A program made the translations under genes and the position numbers. Source: Sandarakinorhabdus sp. AAP62 (GTDB lineage: Bacteria; Pseudomonadota; Alphaproteobacteria; Sphingomonadales; Sphingomonadaceae). From it: a DNA stretch of 64,000 bases. The stretch is taken from positions 357,001 to 421,000 of the forward strand of contig NZ_ANFY01000003.1 in assembly GCF_000331225.1 (NCBI RefSeq), read 5' to 3'. The notes beneath the pieces were generated by a model that worked only from the letters and a program-made list of their open reading frames with translations, searched no databases and had not been told where the DNA came from. Position 1 is the stretch's first letter; each line of letters opens with the position of its first letter. This document shows positions 6,911 through 16,932 of the stretch, one piece after another.

Positions 6911-9241
6911 TTAGTCGTCGTTGCCGGTCAGGAAACTCGGCAGACCGCCGGTGTCGCCACCCTTGTCGCCATCGCGATCGCCGCGCGGGGCGCGGTCGTC
7001 ACGGCGGGGGCCGCGGTCACGGTCGCCGTCGCGGCGGGGGCCACGGTCACCACGGCCACCACGATCACCGTCACGACGCGGACCACGGTCGCCACGCGGC
7101 GGACGATCGTCGCCACCTTCACGCGGCGGGCGCGTATCGGGCAGTTCTTCGCCGGTTTCCTGATCGACCAGACGCATCGACAGCTTCACCTTGCCGCGAT
7201 CATCGACGCCCAGCACCTTGATCTTCACTTCCTGGCCTTCGCTCAGCACGTCACGGACATTGGCCACACGCTCGTTCTTGATTTCCGAGATGTGGACGAG
7301 GCCGTCCTTGGGACCAAGGAAGTTCACGAAGGCGCCGAAATCAGCGAGGTTCACCACCTTGCCGGTGTAGATCTTGCCGACTTCCGGTTCGGCAACGATG
7401 CCGATGATCCAGTTGCGGGCGGCCTCGATCTGAGCCGGATCGGAGCTGCTGATCTTCACGGTGCCATCGTCTTCGATGTCGACCTTGGCGCCGGTGGTGG
7501 CGACGATCTCGCGGATCACCTTGCCGCCGGTGCCGATGATGTCGCGGATCTTGTCCTTGGCGACCTGCATCGTCTCGATGCGCGGGGCATGCGCCGACAG
7601 ACCTTCGCGGGTGCTGTCCAGCGCCTTGGCCATTTCGCCGAGGATGTGGGCACGGCCTTCCTTGGCCTGGGCCAGGGCGACGCGCATGATTTCCTCGGTG
7701 ATGCCGGCGACCTTGATGTCCATCTGCAGCGAGGTGACGCCATCGGACGTGCCGGCCACCTTGAAGTCCATGTCACCCAGGTGATCTTCGTCACCCAGGA
7801 TGTCGCTGATCACGGCGAAATCCTTGCCTTCCAGGATCAGGCCCATGGCGATGCCGGCGCACGGGCGCTTCAGCGGCACACCGGCGTCCATGAGGGCCAG
7901 CGAACCACCGCAGACCGTGGCCATCGACGACGAGCCGTTGGACTCGGTGATGTCGGACAGCACGCGGATCGTGTAGGGGAACTCTTCCTTGGTCGGCAGC
8001 AGCGGGTGCAGCGCGCGCCACGCCAGCTTGCCATGGCCGATCTCGCGGCGCCCCGGCGCGCCGAAGCGGCCGACTTCACCCACCGAATAGGGGGGGAAGT
8101 TATAGTGCAGCATGAAGCGTTCGTAGCGCAGGCCTTCCAGGCCATCGATCATCTGTTCCGCATCGGCGGTGCCGAGCGTGGTGGTGACGATGGACTGGGT
8201 TTCGCCGCGGGTGAACAGCGCCGAACCATGGGTGCGCGGCAGGAAACCCACCATCGCTTCGATCGGACGCACCGTCCTGGTGTCGCGGCCATCGATGCGG
8301 CGGCCTTCCTTCAGGATGGCGCCACGCACGATGTCGGCTTCAAGCTTCTTGAACAGCTTGATGGCCTTCATCTGCTCCTGCGGGGTGCCATCGGCGAACA
8401 CGGCCTTGGCCTTGTCCTTGGCGGCAGCCAGCGCGGCCTGGCGGGCCGACTTGCCGGACAGGCGGTAGGCGGCGTCGATATCCTTGCCGATTTCCTTCTT
8501 CAGCTTGGTCAGCATCGCCTTGTCGTCGGTGATGGCCATGTCCCAAGGATCCTTGGCGGCCTTTTCGGCAAGGCGGATGATGGCATCGATCACCGGCTGG
8601 ATGCTGCGGTGGGCGAACATCACACCGTTCAGCATTTCCTCTTCCGAAAGCTCCTTGGCTTCGGATTCGACCATCATCACGGCATCGGCGGTGCCGGCGA
8701 CGACGAGATCGAGGCTGCCTTCCTTCACCTGCGCCTTCGTCGGGTTCAGGATATATTCGCCGTCGACATAGCCAACGCGGGCACCGGCAATGGGCCCGAG
8801 GAACGGCACGCCCGACAGGGTGAGCGCGGCAGACGCGGCGACCATGGCCAGCACATCGGCTTCGGCTTCGCCGTCATAGCTCAGCACCTGAGCGATCACG
8901 TTGATTTCGTTGTAGAAACCTTCGGGGAACAGCGGGCGGACCGGACGATCGATCAAGCGGCTGGTGAGCGTCTCATGCTCGGTGGCGCCGCGTTCGCGCT
9001 TGAAGAAGCCGCCGGGGATACGGCCGGCAGCGGAATATTTTTCCTGGTAGTGGACGGTGAGCGGGAAGAAATCCTGGCCCTCCTTCACACTCTTGGCGGC
9101 GGTGACGGCGCACAGGACAACGGTTTCGCCCAGCGTGGCCATCACGGCGGCATCGGCCTGACGGGCAACGCGGCCGGTTTCCAGGGTCAGCGTGCGGCCG
9201 CCCCAGTTGATTTCTTCTTTGTGGATGGTGAACATTTTCAT
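6911..9241 (-). CDS. pnp: Polyribonucleotide nucleotidyltransferase (PNPase)
   Basis: 776 residues; phosphorolytic 3'-5' exoribonuclease of the degradosome. Two RNase PH-like core domains (about 1-230 and 310-540) flank a helical domain. A KH domain follows ([11 protein letters not shown] near 567), then an S1 domain ([26 protein letters not shown] near 622-690). The tail from about 705 has repeated [11 protein letters not shown] units and ends [10 protein letters not shown]; such RG/RD tails are known in alphaproteobacterial PNPases and probably bind RNA or RNase E. The start at 9241 ([11 protein letters not shown]) could be two codons later. It is the last gene of the operon, after rpsO and a hairpin. 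Confidence 0.97.
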   Translation of the reverse strand: MKMFTIHKEEINWGGRTLTLETGRVARQADAAVMATLGETVVLCAVTAAKSVKEGQDFFPLTVHYQEKYSAAGRIPGGFFKRERGATEHETLTSRLIDRPVRPLFPEGFYNEINVIAQVLSYDGEAEADVLAMVAASAALTLSGVPFLGPIAGARVGYVDGEYILNPTKAQVKEGSLDLVVAGTADAVMMVESEAKELSEEEMLNGVMFAHRSIQPVIDAIIRLAEKAAKDPWDMAITDDKAMLTKLKKEIGKDIDAAYRLSGKSARQAALAAAKDKAKAVFADGTPQEQMKAIKLFKKLEADIVRGAILKEGRRIDGRDTRTVRPIEAMVGFLPRTHGSALFTRGETQSIVTTTLGTADAEQMIDGLEGLRYERFMLHYNFPPYSVGEVGRFGAPGRREIGHGKLAWRALHPLLPTKEEFPYTIRVLSDITESNGSSSMATVCGGSLALMDAGVPLKRPCAGIAMGLILEGKDFAVISDILGDEDHLGDMDFKVAGTSDGVTSLQMDIKVAGITEEIMRVALAQAKEGRAHILGEMAKALDSTREGLSAHAPRIETMQVAKDKIRDIIGTGGKVIREIVATTGAKVDIEDDGTVKISSSDPAQIEAARNWIIGIVAEPEVGKIYTGKVVNLADFGAFVNFLGPKDGLVHISEIKNERVANVRDVLSEGQEVKIKVLGVDDRGKVKLSMRLVDQETGEELPDTRPPREGGDDRPPRGDRGPRRDGDRGGRGDRGPRRDGDRDRGPRRDDRAPRGDRDGDKGGDTGGLPSFLTGNDD

Positions 9242-9313
9242 CTTTCCCTGACGAACAGGCCCTATTGCCGGTCGCCACAGCTTTGGTTGCCGCCCCTTGT
9301 GGCGGCGCCGGTT

Positions 9314-9370
9314 CCCGCAACGCTCATTCGCTGCGGGCCGGATAAACGAACGGCCCCGCTTGGGGGCCGT
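9314..9370 (-). terminator. rpsO-pnp intercistronic hairpins
   Basis: Two stems lie in the 144-base gap between rpsO and pnp: 9350-9357 with 9363-9370 (8 bp, GC-rich, directly after rpsO) and 9314-9319 with 9332-9337 (6 bp). The first is followed on the minus strand by only a weak T tract, so it is probably a partial terminator. In enterobacteria a structured pnp leader is the target of RNase III and PNPase autoregulation; the second stem is in the right place for this, which is inference. Confidence 0.55.
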
Positions 9371-9385
9371 CCGGGGGGCTGAACC

Positions 9386-9655
9386 TTACTTGCGCAGGCC
9401 CAGCTTGGTGATCAGCGCGGTATAGCGCGCTGCATCCTTCTTCTTCAGATAATCCAGCAGCGAACGGCGCTTGTTCACCAGAACCAGCAGGCCACGACGG
9501 CTGTGATTATCCTTGGCATGAGTCTTGAAATGCTCGGTCAGGTTGGCAATGCGCTCCGACAGGATGGCGACCTGGACTTCCGGCGAACCGGTGTCGTTGG
9601 CAGCGCGGGCATTGCCGCTGATGATTTCGGCTTTCTTCTCGGCGGTCACCGACAT
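9386..9655 (-). CDS. rpsO: 30S ribosomal protein S15
   Basis: 89 residues, the normal S15 length. The conserved core [54 protein letters not shown] contains the helix-turn-helix surfaces that bind the 16S rRNA three-way junction. It lies 12 bases after truB and before pnp, the standard order. The leader contains no obvious S15 pseudoknot that I could trace. Confidence 0.98.
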   Translation of the reverse strand: MSVTAEKKAEIISGNARAANDTGSPEVQVAILSERIANLTEHFKTHAKDNHSRRGLLVLVNKRRSLLDYLKKKDAARYTALITKLGLRK

Positions 9656-9667
9656 CGTGTTACTCCT

Positions 9668-10585
9668 TCAGATAAGGTTGAACCCGCGCAGCACCCGCAC
9701 CTCGCCCGATTGGGCCTCGACCAGCGCCACGGGAACAGAGCCGTGGACCGCGAGATGGGTGCCGTTGCTGGCTGGGTGCCCGAAAAGCCTGCGCCCCTGT
9801 TGGAGCGCCGCCGCCTCGTCGGGCGAGATGGATAGAGCCGGGATGTCGTCCAGCCCTGCCATCAATGGCAAGAGTGCCTGTTCAAGGCGAGCGCCCTGCA
9901 CCAGTTCGGCCAGTTTGTCCAGCGATATCGCCTGATCCAGGGTGAACGGGCCGGAACGGGTGCGGCGCAGCATGGTCACATGGCCGACGCTGCCGATCGC
10001 GATCGCGATGTCGCGCGCGAGGCTGCGGATATAGCTGCCCTTGGAGACGAGGGTGGAGAAGGTGGCGCTGTCGGCCGTGGTGGCGACAAGTTCAATATTG
10101 TGCACGGTGATGCGGCGGGTGGCCAGCACCACCTCCTCGCCGGCACGCGCCAGCGCATAGGCGCGCTTGCCGTCCACCTTCAGCGCCGAATAGGCCGGCG
10201 GCACCTGATCCTGTGCCCCGGTAAAGCCGGGAAGGATGGCCGTGATCTGCTCTTGCGTGGGCCGCACGTCGCTGGTCGCCACCACCGCGCCTTCCGCATC
10301 GAGCGTGCTGGTCTGCGTGCCGAACTGCACCGTGAAATCATAGCCCTTGGCAGCATCGAGCATGCGGCCGGCGAGCTTGGTCGCTTCGCCCAGCGCAATC
10401 GGCAACACGCCGGTGGCGAGCGGATCGAGCGTACCGCCGTGGCCGATGCGCGGGACGGGCAGGCCGTTCGTGCGCAGGATGCGCTTCACGGCGGCCACGC
10501 CCTGCGCGCTGGACAGGGCCAGTGGCTTGTCGAGGACGATCCAGCCGTTGATTGCAGCCGGCTCAGTCGTCGCCGTCATCATCAT
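9668..10585 (-). CDS. truB: tRNA pseudouridine(55) synthase
   Basis: About 305 residues. It makes the universal pseudouridine in the T-loop of tRNAs. The catalytic motif GHGGTLDPLATGVLPI (Asp54) and the later KGSYIRSLARDI block are intact, and the C-terminal PUA-like part ends with VRVLRGFNLI. The start is ambiguous: three consecutive ATG codons (10585, 10582, 10579) overlap the end of rbfA by about 20 bases, and no clear ribosome site precedes them, so translation is probably coupled to rbfA. Confidence 0.95.
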   Translation of the reverse strand: MMMTATTEPAAINGWIVLDKPLALSSAQGVAAVKRILRTNGLPVPRIGHGGTLDPLATGVLPIALGEATKLAGRMLDAAKGYDFTVQFGTQTSTLDAEGAVVATSDVRPTQEQITAILPGFTGAQDQVPPAYSALKVDGKRAYALARAGEEVVLATRRITVHNIELVATTADSATFSTLVSKGSYIRSLARDIAIAIGSVGHVTMLRRTRSGPFTLDQAISLDKLAELVQGARLEQALLPLMAGLDDIPALSISPDEAAALQQGRRLFGHPASNGTHLAVHGSVPVALVEAQSGEVRVLRGFNLI

Positions 10586-11021
10586 CCAGGCTGTCGGCCA
10601 GGCTCTTCCACGGCCGGGCGCCGGGCTTTTCAGCCGGCGGCAGATCACGGGCGATTTCCGGGCGGCGCAGCACTTCGTCGATGCGGGCGCCAGCGTCATA
10701 GCTGTCGTCGCGGCGGAAGCTGAGATCGGGCGTGTATTTCGTTGCCAGCCGCTTGGCGACTTCGCCGCGCAGCCAGCCGCGATGCTGGCCCAGCGCCTTG
10801 ATCACGGCTTCATCGTCGCCGTTGGAGGCTTTCACGAACACGGTGGCATGGCGCAGATCGGGCGTCACCCGCACTTCGGACACGGAAATGATGGTGCGGG
10901 TGATGATCTCGTCGCGCAGATCGCCGCGTGCGATGATTTCGGCGAGCGCGTGGCGCACCTGTTCACCGATGCGCTGCAAGCGGATCGGGCGACCCTGGGC
11001 GTCGGGTGTGGAACGGACCAT
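10563..11021 (-). CDS. rbfA: 30S ribosome-binding factor A
   Basis: 152 residues with the KH-like fold of RbfA: LQRIGEQVRHALAEII at the start, the central SEVRVTPDLRHATVFV strand-helix region, and RHTPDL-like LATKYTPDLSFRRDDSYDAGARIDEVL. It helps 16S rRNA 5'-end maturation and cold adaptation. The C-terminus has an acidic DDDDGDD extension. It lies between infB and truB and overlaps the truB start. Confidence 0.97.
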   Translation of the reverse strand: MVRSTPDAQGRPIRLQRIGEQVRHALAEIIARGDLRDEIITRTIISVSEVRVTPDLRHATVFVKASNGDDEAVIKALGQHRGWLRGEVAKRLATKYTPDLSFRRDDSYDAGARIDEVLRRPEIARDLPPAEKPGARPWKSLADSLDDDDGDD

Positions 11022-11091
11022 GACGATTCTCCTCCCCCATCAAGGGCGGGTGTGGCGGGGGCAGGCAGGCCTGCCCCCCAGGGCGCAATCG

Positions 11092-13830
11092 TTAAAGATT
11101 ACGTTCCTTCATTTCCACTTCGTAGGTTTCGATGATGTCCCCGGCCTTCACGTCCGACGAATCCGCCAGCGTGATGCCGCATTCCAGGCCGGCCTTCACT
11201 TCGGCCACATCGTCCTTGAAGCGACGCAGCGAGGCGATGGAGCCGGTGTAGATGATGACATCGTCGCGCATGACGCGGGCACGCAGCGCCTTCTTGATAT
11301 AGCCTTCGGTGACGCGCAGACCCGCCGCCTTGCCGACCTTGCCGGCCTGGAAGACTTCCAGCACCTGGGCGCGGCCCACGACCGTTTCGAACGCTTCGGG
11401 GCCGAGCTGGCCCGCCATGCCGGCCTTCACGTCGTCGATCAGATCATAGATCACGTCATAATATTTCAGCGCCACGCCATCGCGCTGGGCGATTTCGCGG
11501 GCCTTGGCATTGGCACGCACATTGAAGCCGATCACCGGCGCGCCCGAAGCCTTGGCCAGGGTGACATCACTTTCGGTGATGCCGCCAGTGCTGGCCAGCA
11601 GCACCTTGGCACGGATCAGATCGTTGCCAACCTTCGACACCGCACCGGCGATGGCTTCGGCCGAACCTTGCGTATCGGCCTTGATGACCAGCGGGAATTC
11701 CTGGACCTTCTTGGCGCGCAGCACCGAGAACATGTCTTCCAGATTGGCCGGGCCGTTGCCGGCGGTGCGCTTGGCGGTGGCAAGGCCGGCACGATAATCG
11801 GCGACTTCGCGGGCGCGGGCTTCGTTTTCCACCACGGTCACGACATCGCCGGCCTGCGGCACGCCGCCCAGGCCCAGCACTTCGACCGCGGTCGACGGAC
11901 CGGCTTCCTTCACGGTTTCGCCCTTGTCGTCGACCATGGCGCGCACGCGGCCCCATTCCTGGCCCATGACAAAGATGTCGCCGCGCTTGAGGGTGCCGCG
12001 CCGCACCAGCACGGTGGCAAGCGGACCCTTGCCCTTGTCGAGCTTGGCCTCGATAACCGTGCCTTCGGCCGGGCGATCCGGGTTGGCCTTCAGTTCGGAA
12101 ACTTCGGCGAGCAGCAGGATCTTCTCGAGCAGCTCATCGAGGCCGGTCTTCTTGATGGCGGAGATTTCCACGTCCATCACGTCGCCGCCCATTTCCTCGA
12201 CCTGCACATCCTGCTGCAGGAGGGCGGTGCGGATGCGCTGCGCGTCGGCGCCGGGCTTGTCCATCTTGTTGATGGCGACGATCATCGGCACGCCGGCCGC
12301 CTTGGTGTGCTGAATGGCTTCGATGGTCTGTGGCATGATGCCATCGTCCCACGCCACCACCAGCACCACGATATCGGTGATGCTGGCACCGCGCGCGCGC
12401 ATCGAGGTGAAGGCCTCGTGGCCCGGCGTGTCGAGGAAGGTGATCTTCTGCTTGTCCTTCGTCGTCACCTGATAGGCGCCGATATGCTGGGTGATGCCGC
12501 CGGCTTCACCCTTCACGACGTTGGTGCCGCGCAGGGAATCGAGCAGGCTGGTCTTGCCGTGATCGACATGGCCCATGATGGTGACGACCGGCGGACGTGG
12601 GCTGAGATCCTCGTCAATGTCGACTTCCCCGACCATGCCCTTTTCAACATCGCTTTCCGACACGCGGATGATGTTGTGGCCGAATTCGGTCAGCACCAGT
12701 TCGGCGGTGTCCTGATCGATCTCATCCACTGCGGCCGACGGCACGCCGAGGCGGGCGAGCAGGCGCACGACATTGCTGGTGCGTTCGGCCATGCGGTTGG
12801 CCAGTTCCTGCACGGTGATCATGTCGGGCACGGTCACATCGCGGACCTGCTTGGCCTGACTGCCCAGGCGGCCGCGTTCCTTTTCGCGGGCCCGGCGCAG
12901 CGCGGCGAGACTGCGCACGCGGGTGTTGCCTTCATCATCCAGCGCGCGGGTGACGGTGAGCTTGCCCGACTTGCGGCGATCATCAGCGACCTTGAGGCGC
13001 GGCGACTTCGGCGCTTCCGGCTTGCGGCCCGGAATGATGCGCACGCGCATGCTGTCGTCATCATCGTCCACCACGTCGGTGGGCAGCACCAGACCGCCAC
13101 CGGGGCCGGCTTCCGGCACCGGATCGGGACGGGTGGCGAGTTCTTCCTCGCGCAGCCTTTTCTCCTCGATGCGACGACGCTCTTCCTCTTCGCGGGCGGC
13201 GCGTTCCTGATCCTCGCGGATGCGGACTTCTTCCAGCAGGCGCAGACGTTCTTCCTCGGCCTGGCGCTGGTACATGGCGGCCAGTTCGGAAGGGGTCATG
13301 CGGCCGCGCGGCGGCTGCGGTGCTGCGGCACGCGGCGCGGCCGGACGGGCCGCCGCAGGCGTCGGGGCACGCGGGGCAGACTTGGCTTCCGGGGCCGGGG
13401 TCGGTTCGACCTTGGTTTCGGGTGCGGGCGCAGCCGGTTCCGCCGCCTTGGCTTCCGGTTTTGGCGGTGCCGGCGCGCGTTCGACCGGGCGGAACATCAC
13501 CGGCGGCGGCATTTGCGGACGCGGTGCCGGCGGTTCCACCGGTACGGCGGGTGCGGCGGCGACGGGCGCAGCCGGTGTTGGTGCCGGCGGCGCCGGGCGC
13601 GGTGCCGGGGCCGGCGCAGGGGCTGCAGCAGCGGGAACGGGTGCCGGGGCCGGCTCAGGCGCTGGGGCGGGATCGCCGGGACGGTGCAGCACGCGGGCGC
13701 GCTTCACCTCCACCACGACCTGCTTTGAACGGCCGTGGCTGAATTGCTGCTTTACCTGGCCCACCGGGACGGACTTGTTCAGGCCGAGGGGGGCACGGGT
13801 GCCAAGCTTGGGTTTGTTGTCGTCACTCAT
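11092..13830 (-). CDS. infB: Translation initiation factor IF-2
   Basis: 912 residues. The GTPase core shows G1 [16 protein letters not shown] (about residue 423), DTPGHEAF and NKMDKPGAD, followed by domains II-IV that bind fMet-tRNA. The N-terminal part is long and low-complexity: about residues 45-200 are almost pure Ala/Pro/Glu/Lys, then a charged helix ([26 protein letters not shown]) as in other alphaproteobacterial IF-2. The start at 13830 ([10 protein letters not shown]) agrees with the usual N-terminus and is 10 bases after the YlxR gene. A 70-base gap separates it from rbfA. Confidence 0.97.
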   Translation of the reverse strand: MSDDNKPKLGTRAPLGLNKSVPVGQVKQQFSHGRSKQVVVEVKRARVLHRPGDPAPAPEPAPAPVPAAAAPAPAPAPRPAPPAPTPAAPVAAAPAVPVEPPAPRPQMPPPVMFRPVERAPAPPKPEAKAAEPAAPAPETKVEPTPAPEAKSAPRAPTPAAARPAAPRAAAPQPPRGRMTPSELAAMYQRQAEEERLRLLEEVRIREDQERAAREEEERRRIEEKRLREEELATRPDPVPEAGPGGGLVLPTDVVDDDDDSMRVRIIPGRKPEAPKSPRLKVADDRRKSGKLTVTRALDDEGNTRVRSLAALRRAREKERGRLGSQAKQVRDVTVPDMITVQELANRMAERTSNVVRLLARLGVPSAAVDEIDQDTAELVLTEFGHNIIRVSESDVEKGMVGEVDIDEDLSPRPPVVTIMGHVDHGKTSLLDSLRGTNVVKGEAGGITQHIGAYQVTTKDKQKITFLDTPGHEAFTSMRARGASITDIVVLVVAWDDGIMPQTIEAIQHTKAAGVPMIVAINKMDKPGADAQRIRTALLQQDVQVEEMGGDVMDVEISAIKKTGLDELLEKILLLAEVSELKANPDRPAEGTVIEAKLDKGKGPLATVLVRRGTLKRGDIFVMGQEWGRVRAMVDDKGETVKEAGPSTAVEVLGLGGVPQAGDVVTVVENEARAREVADYRAGLATAKRTAGNGPANLEDMFSVLRAKKVQEFPLVIKADTQGSAEAIAGAVSKVGNDLIRAKVLLASTGGITESDVTLAKASGAPVIGFNVRANAKAREIAQRDGVALKYYDVIYDLIDDVKAGMAGQLGPEAFETVVGRAQVLEVFQAGKVGKAAGLRVTEGYIKKALRARVMRDDVIIYTGSIASLRRFKDDVAEVKAGLECGITLADSSDVKAGDIIETYEVEMKERNL

Positions 13831-13840
13831 AATCCGCCGC

Positions 13841-14569
13841 CTAATGCCTTTCGCGGGCGTCGAGGGCAACCTCTGTTGCACCTACCGCCGCTTCCTCTAC
13901 CGATTTGTCGCCATGAAATCCCGCCAGCCGATCAAGATCGGCCAGCACGCGGGTGGCAGCGCCTTCATCCACCAGCGCCATATGCACCACATTCTCCCGC
14001 CCCAGCGCCGCCGACAGCGCATCGCGCGCCATTGGCACCCGGCGGTGCGGAATATCCTCGCCCAGGCTTGTCCCCACGGCACGGGCCATGCCGTCTATGC
14101 GGTCGCTGCCGTCGGGCCTGGCATCGGCGGCGTGCAGCACGGCAAAAACCTTGCCCTTGGCCAGCGCCTCGCGCACCCGGTCACCGCCGAGCAGCAGCGT
14201 GCCCGAGCGTTTTTCAAGGCCGAGCCGGTTCAGCAGGCGCTGGGCCAGGCTGGTCGCGATACGATCGGCCAGATCATCGGGCAGGGTGAAATTGTTGGCC
14301 TTGAACGCCCGTGCCAGCGCGCCGCGCAAGCGGCCTTTCGCCGCCACCGAATCAAACAGGGCGCGATCTGCCGTGATCCACGCGCCTCTGCCGGGCAGCC
14401 GTTCCGACCAGTCGGCCGCAACCTGGCCGTCCGGCCCCAGCGCCAGCCGGATCAGGCCAGTGCGCGGAGCAGACTCGCCCGACAGGATGCAGCGCCGCTC
14501 GGTTTCACCCTCCGCGCTGCCCTGGCGGTTGTCCGGAGATGCCGGAGTCAGGCGATCATTGGTTTCCAT
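13841..14569 (-). CDS. YlxR-family RNA-binding protein fused to an L7Ae-like domain
   Basis: 242 residues. The N-terminal third is the YlxR/DUF448 fold, with RRCILSGESAPRTGLIRLAL and LPGRGAWI, the conserved nucleic-acid-binding surface. The C-terminal part (about 120-215, LLLGGDRVREALAKGKVFAVLHAADA) resembles the L7Ae/L30e-like RNA-binding domain often fused in alphaproteobacteria. ATG 14569 is preceded by GAGGAGG and overlaps the end of nusA. Its role in the nusA-infB operon is uncertain; RNA binding linked to transcription or ribosome assembly is the family expectation. Confidence 0.88.
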   Translation of the reverse strand: METNDRLTPASPDNRQGSAEGETERRCILSGESAPRTGLIRLALGPDGQVAADWSERLPGRGAWITADRALFDSVAAKGRLRGALARAFKANNFTLPDDLADRIATSLAQRLLNRLGLEKRSGTLLLGGDRVREALAKGKVFAVLHAADARPDGSDRIDGMARAVGTSLGEDIPHRRVPMARDALSAALGRENVVHMALVDEGAATRVLADLDRLAGFHGDKSVEEAAVGATEVALDARERH

Positions 14570-16106
14570 CCGCTGATGCGTCCTCCTCATCAGCGAACCA
14601 GTGCGCGCGGGCGGCCATGATGATGCGGTTGCCATCATCTTCCGAAAGTCCCGAATCCTTCAGGATCCCGCTGCGGCCAACCAATTCATCGGTAGCCAGA
14701 TCACCCAGATCGTCGAGGGTCTTGATGCCCTTCTTGCCCAGCACGACCAGCATGGCCTCGGTCAGTCCGTCGATGGCCGCCAGATCGTCGCTGACACCCA
14801 GGCCGCGGCGCTCTTCGCGGGCGGTGGCTTCGCGGCGTTCCAGCGCTTCGACGGCGCGGCTCTGCAGTTCGGTGGCCAGATCATCGTCAAAGCCTTCGAT
14901 GCTGGCGACTTCGGCCAGATCGACATAGGCCACTTCTTCCAGCTCGGAGAAGCCTTCGGCGACCAGCAACTGGGCCAGCGTCTCATCAACGTCCAGCTCG
15001 TTCTGGAACATTTCGGACTTCTCGACGAATTCCTTCTGCCGGCGCTCGCTTTCGTCGGCTTCGGTCATGATGTCGATCTGCTTGCCGGTCAGCGCACTGG
15101 CCAGGCGGACGTTCTGGCCGCGGCGGCCGATGGCGAGGGAAAGCTGATCGTCGGGCACCACCACGTCGATGCGGCCTTCTTCTTCATCGAGCACGACCTT
15201 GGACACTTCCGCCGGCTGCAGCGCGTTGACGACGAAGGTGGCAGTGTCAGGCGACCAGGGGATGATGTCGATCTTTTCGCCCTGCAGTTCCTGCACGACG
15301 GCCTGCACGCGGCTGCCCTTCATGCCGACGCAGGCGCCGACCGGATCGATCGAGCCGTCGCGGCTGATCACGCCGATCTTGGCGCGGCTGCCCGGATCGC
15401 GGGCCACGGCCATGATCTCGATGATGCCGTCATAGATTTCCGGCACTTCCTGGGCAAACAGCTTCTTCATGTAATCGCCGTGGGCGCGGGACAGGAAAAT
15501 CTGGGGCCCGCGCGGTTCACGGCGGACCGAAAGGATCAGGCTGCGCACGCGATCGCCCGGCTTCAGCACTTCGCGCGGGATCTGCTGGTCGCGGCGGATG
15601 ACGCCTTCGGCCTTGCCCAGATCGACGACCACATGGCCGAACTCGGCGCGCTTGACGACGCCGGTGATGATCTCGCCCTGGCGGTCCTTGAATTCCTCAT
15701 ACTGGCGCTCACGCTCGGCATCGCGCACCTTCTGCACGATCACCTGCTTGGCGCCTTGCGCCGCGATGCGGCCGAATTCCACCGGCGGCAACGGATCGAC
15801 GACATAGCTGCCCAGTTCGGCAGCCTTGTCCTTCTTCAGCGCATCCTTCAGGCTGATCTGCTTGAAGAAATCTTCCGGTTCCTCGACCACTTCGAGCACG
15901 CGCCACAGGCGGGTTTCACCGGACTTGGGATCGATCTTGGCGCGAATGTCATTCTCGGCGCCATAGCGGGCACGGGCGGCGCGCTGGATGGCGTCTTCCA
16001 TCGCCTCGATCACGATGCCGCGATCGATCGATTTCTCGCGGGCAACGGCATCGGCAATGGCCAGCAGTTCGGCGCGGTTGGCAGTGAGGGCAGTCGCAGT
16101 GGCCAT
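14556..16106 (-). CDS. nusA: Transcription termination/antitermination protein NusA
   Basis: 516 residues. The order is N-terminal polymerase-binding domain (1-130), S1 domain (GEIITGVVKRAEFGHVVVDLGKAEGVI), KH1 and KH2 (AIGRRGQNVRLASALTGKQIDIM) and an acidic C-terminal part with two helix-hairpin repeats (ELEEVAYVDLAEVASIEGFDDDLATEL and AAIDGLTEAMLVVLGKKGIKTLDDLGDL). Start 16106 (MATATALTANRAELL) is one base from the rimP stop, so it is coupled to it. It regulates pausing, termination and rRNA antitermination. Confidence 0.97.
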   Translation of the reverse strand: MATATALTANRAELLAIADAVAREKSIDRGIVIEAMEDAIQRAARARYGAENDIRAKIDPKSGETRLWRVLEVVEEPEDFFKQISLKDALKKDKAAELGSYVVDPLPPVEFGRIAAQGAKQVIVQKVRDAERERQYEEFKDRQGEIITGVVKRAEFGHVVVDLGKAEGVIRRDQQIPREVLKPGDRVRSLILSVRREPRGPQIFLSRAHGDYMKKLFAQEVPEIYDGIIEIMAVARDPGSRAKIGVISRDGSIDPVGACVGMKGSRVQAVVQELQGEKIDIIPWSPDTATFVVNALQPAEVSKVVLDEEEGRIDVVVPDDQLSLAIGRRGQNVRLASALTGKQIDIMTEADESERRQKEFVEKSEMFQNELDVDETLAQLLVAEGFSELEEVAYVDLAEVASIEGFDDDLATELQSRAVEALERREATAREERRGLGVSDDLAAIDGLTEAMLVVLGKKGIKTLDDLGDLATDELVGRSGILKDSGLSEDDGNRIIMAARAHWFADEEDASADGNQ

Positions 16107-16107
16107 C

Positions 16108-16731
16108 TCAATCCTCCGAAAATTCGGTGTCGGGGGTGTCATTGTCATTGTCGGCAGCAGCGCTGCTTTCGATGATCTCGTCGGCGCCGGTGGGATCCAG
16201 CGGTTTCGATTCGGCGATCAGCCGGTCGGTCAGCACCAGCTTGGCCTGTTTGATATTGGCCAGCGGCAGCCGCAATTCGGCGCCAACCTTGGTGGTGAGC
16301 AGCACGACATCGCCATCCAGCCCGGCAATGGTGCCGGTGGCGCGGGCGCGATCATCCACCTTGGGCTCCAGCGCCATCTTGGCTTCATGGCCCACCCAGC
16401 GCACCCAGTCGCCGGGGCGGGTCAGTGGCCGGTCGATGCCGGGGGAGGAGACTTCCAGATGATATTCGCTGCTGATCGGATCGGCTTCATCCAGCGGCTG
16501 ATCGAGCGCGCGCGACAGCCGGGCGCACTGATCGATGGTGAGCTGGCCGGTGGCCGGATCTTCGGCCATCACCTGCAGGGTGAGGCTGCCGGGCTGGCCA
16601 GACAGCATGACGCGCACCAGATCCAGCCCCATCGCGGCCACCACGGGCGCAATGATGGCCGTCAGGCGGGCATCGAGATCAGTCTGGGCCAAGACGCGGC
16701 AACTCCGGCAGGAAAAGGACGGTTCCGACAT
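16108..16731 (-). CDS. rimP: Ribosome maturation factor RimP
   Basis: About 207 residues, first gene of the nusA-infB operon; needed for 30S maturation. The N-terminal alpha/beta domain includes LEVSSPGIDRPLTRPGDW, the family signature, and the C-terminal SH3-like domain includes ALLTT-like VVLLTTKVGAELRLPLANIKQAKLV. An acidic tail follows. The start is uncertain: ATG 16731 lacks a clear ribosome site, while an in-frame TTG 39 bases downstream has CGGAG in front and would give about 194 residues with a more usual N-terminus. Confidence 0.92.
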   Translation of the reverse strand: MSEPSFSCRSCRVLAQTDLDARLTAIIAPVVAAMGLDLVRVMLSGQPGSLTLQVMAEDPATGQLTIDQCARLSRALDQPLDEADPISSEYHLEVSSPGIDRPLTRPGDWVRWVGHEAKMALEPKVDDRARATGTIAGLDGDVVLLTTKVGAELRLPLANIKQAKLVLTDRLIAESKPLDPTGADEIIESSAAADNDNDTPDTEFSED

Positions 16732-16748
16732 GGCCAAGCGGTTCGAGC

Positions 16749-16771
16749 GCTGCGCAGCGGAGCCGCGCAGC
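16749..16771. repeat. Short perfect inverted repeat in the rimP leader
   Basis: GCTGCGC (16749-16755) and GCGCAGC (16765-16771) with a 9-base loop, in the 200-base region between divergent rimP and the PuuD-like gene. It could form a hairpin in the rimP leader RNA; no known riboswitch or tRNA was recognised here. Confidence 0.4.
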
Positions 16772-16932
16772 CTGCAATCGATCAACCATGCAGGTATGGG
16801 TGGCGCTATACGCCGATGGCGGCCTTGCAGCAAGGAGAAATAGAGGCTGCGCGTCGACCAGCCGTCGGCCCTTAACAAGACCGGTTCACTCGCCTATAGG
16901 CAGTGCGTCATTCATTTTCGGGGCTGAACACC

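Noticed and set aside
6890-9382. Open reading frame of about 830 codons antisense to pnp
   Set aside because: It is a GC-rich shadow: the opposite strand encodes a complete PNPase, and the His/Gly/Asp-rich translation has no domain. The same applies to the long frames antisense to infB (10732-13728) and nusA (14601-16175), to the minus-strand frame that continues from the CoA-transferase through the M28 gene (to 59203), and to those opposite obgE and the S9 peptidase.
16732-16932. Possible tRNA or leader tRNA upstream of rimP (GGTTCGAGC segment)
   Set aside because: Arms do not pair into a cloverleaf on either strand; only a short inverted repeat is present.
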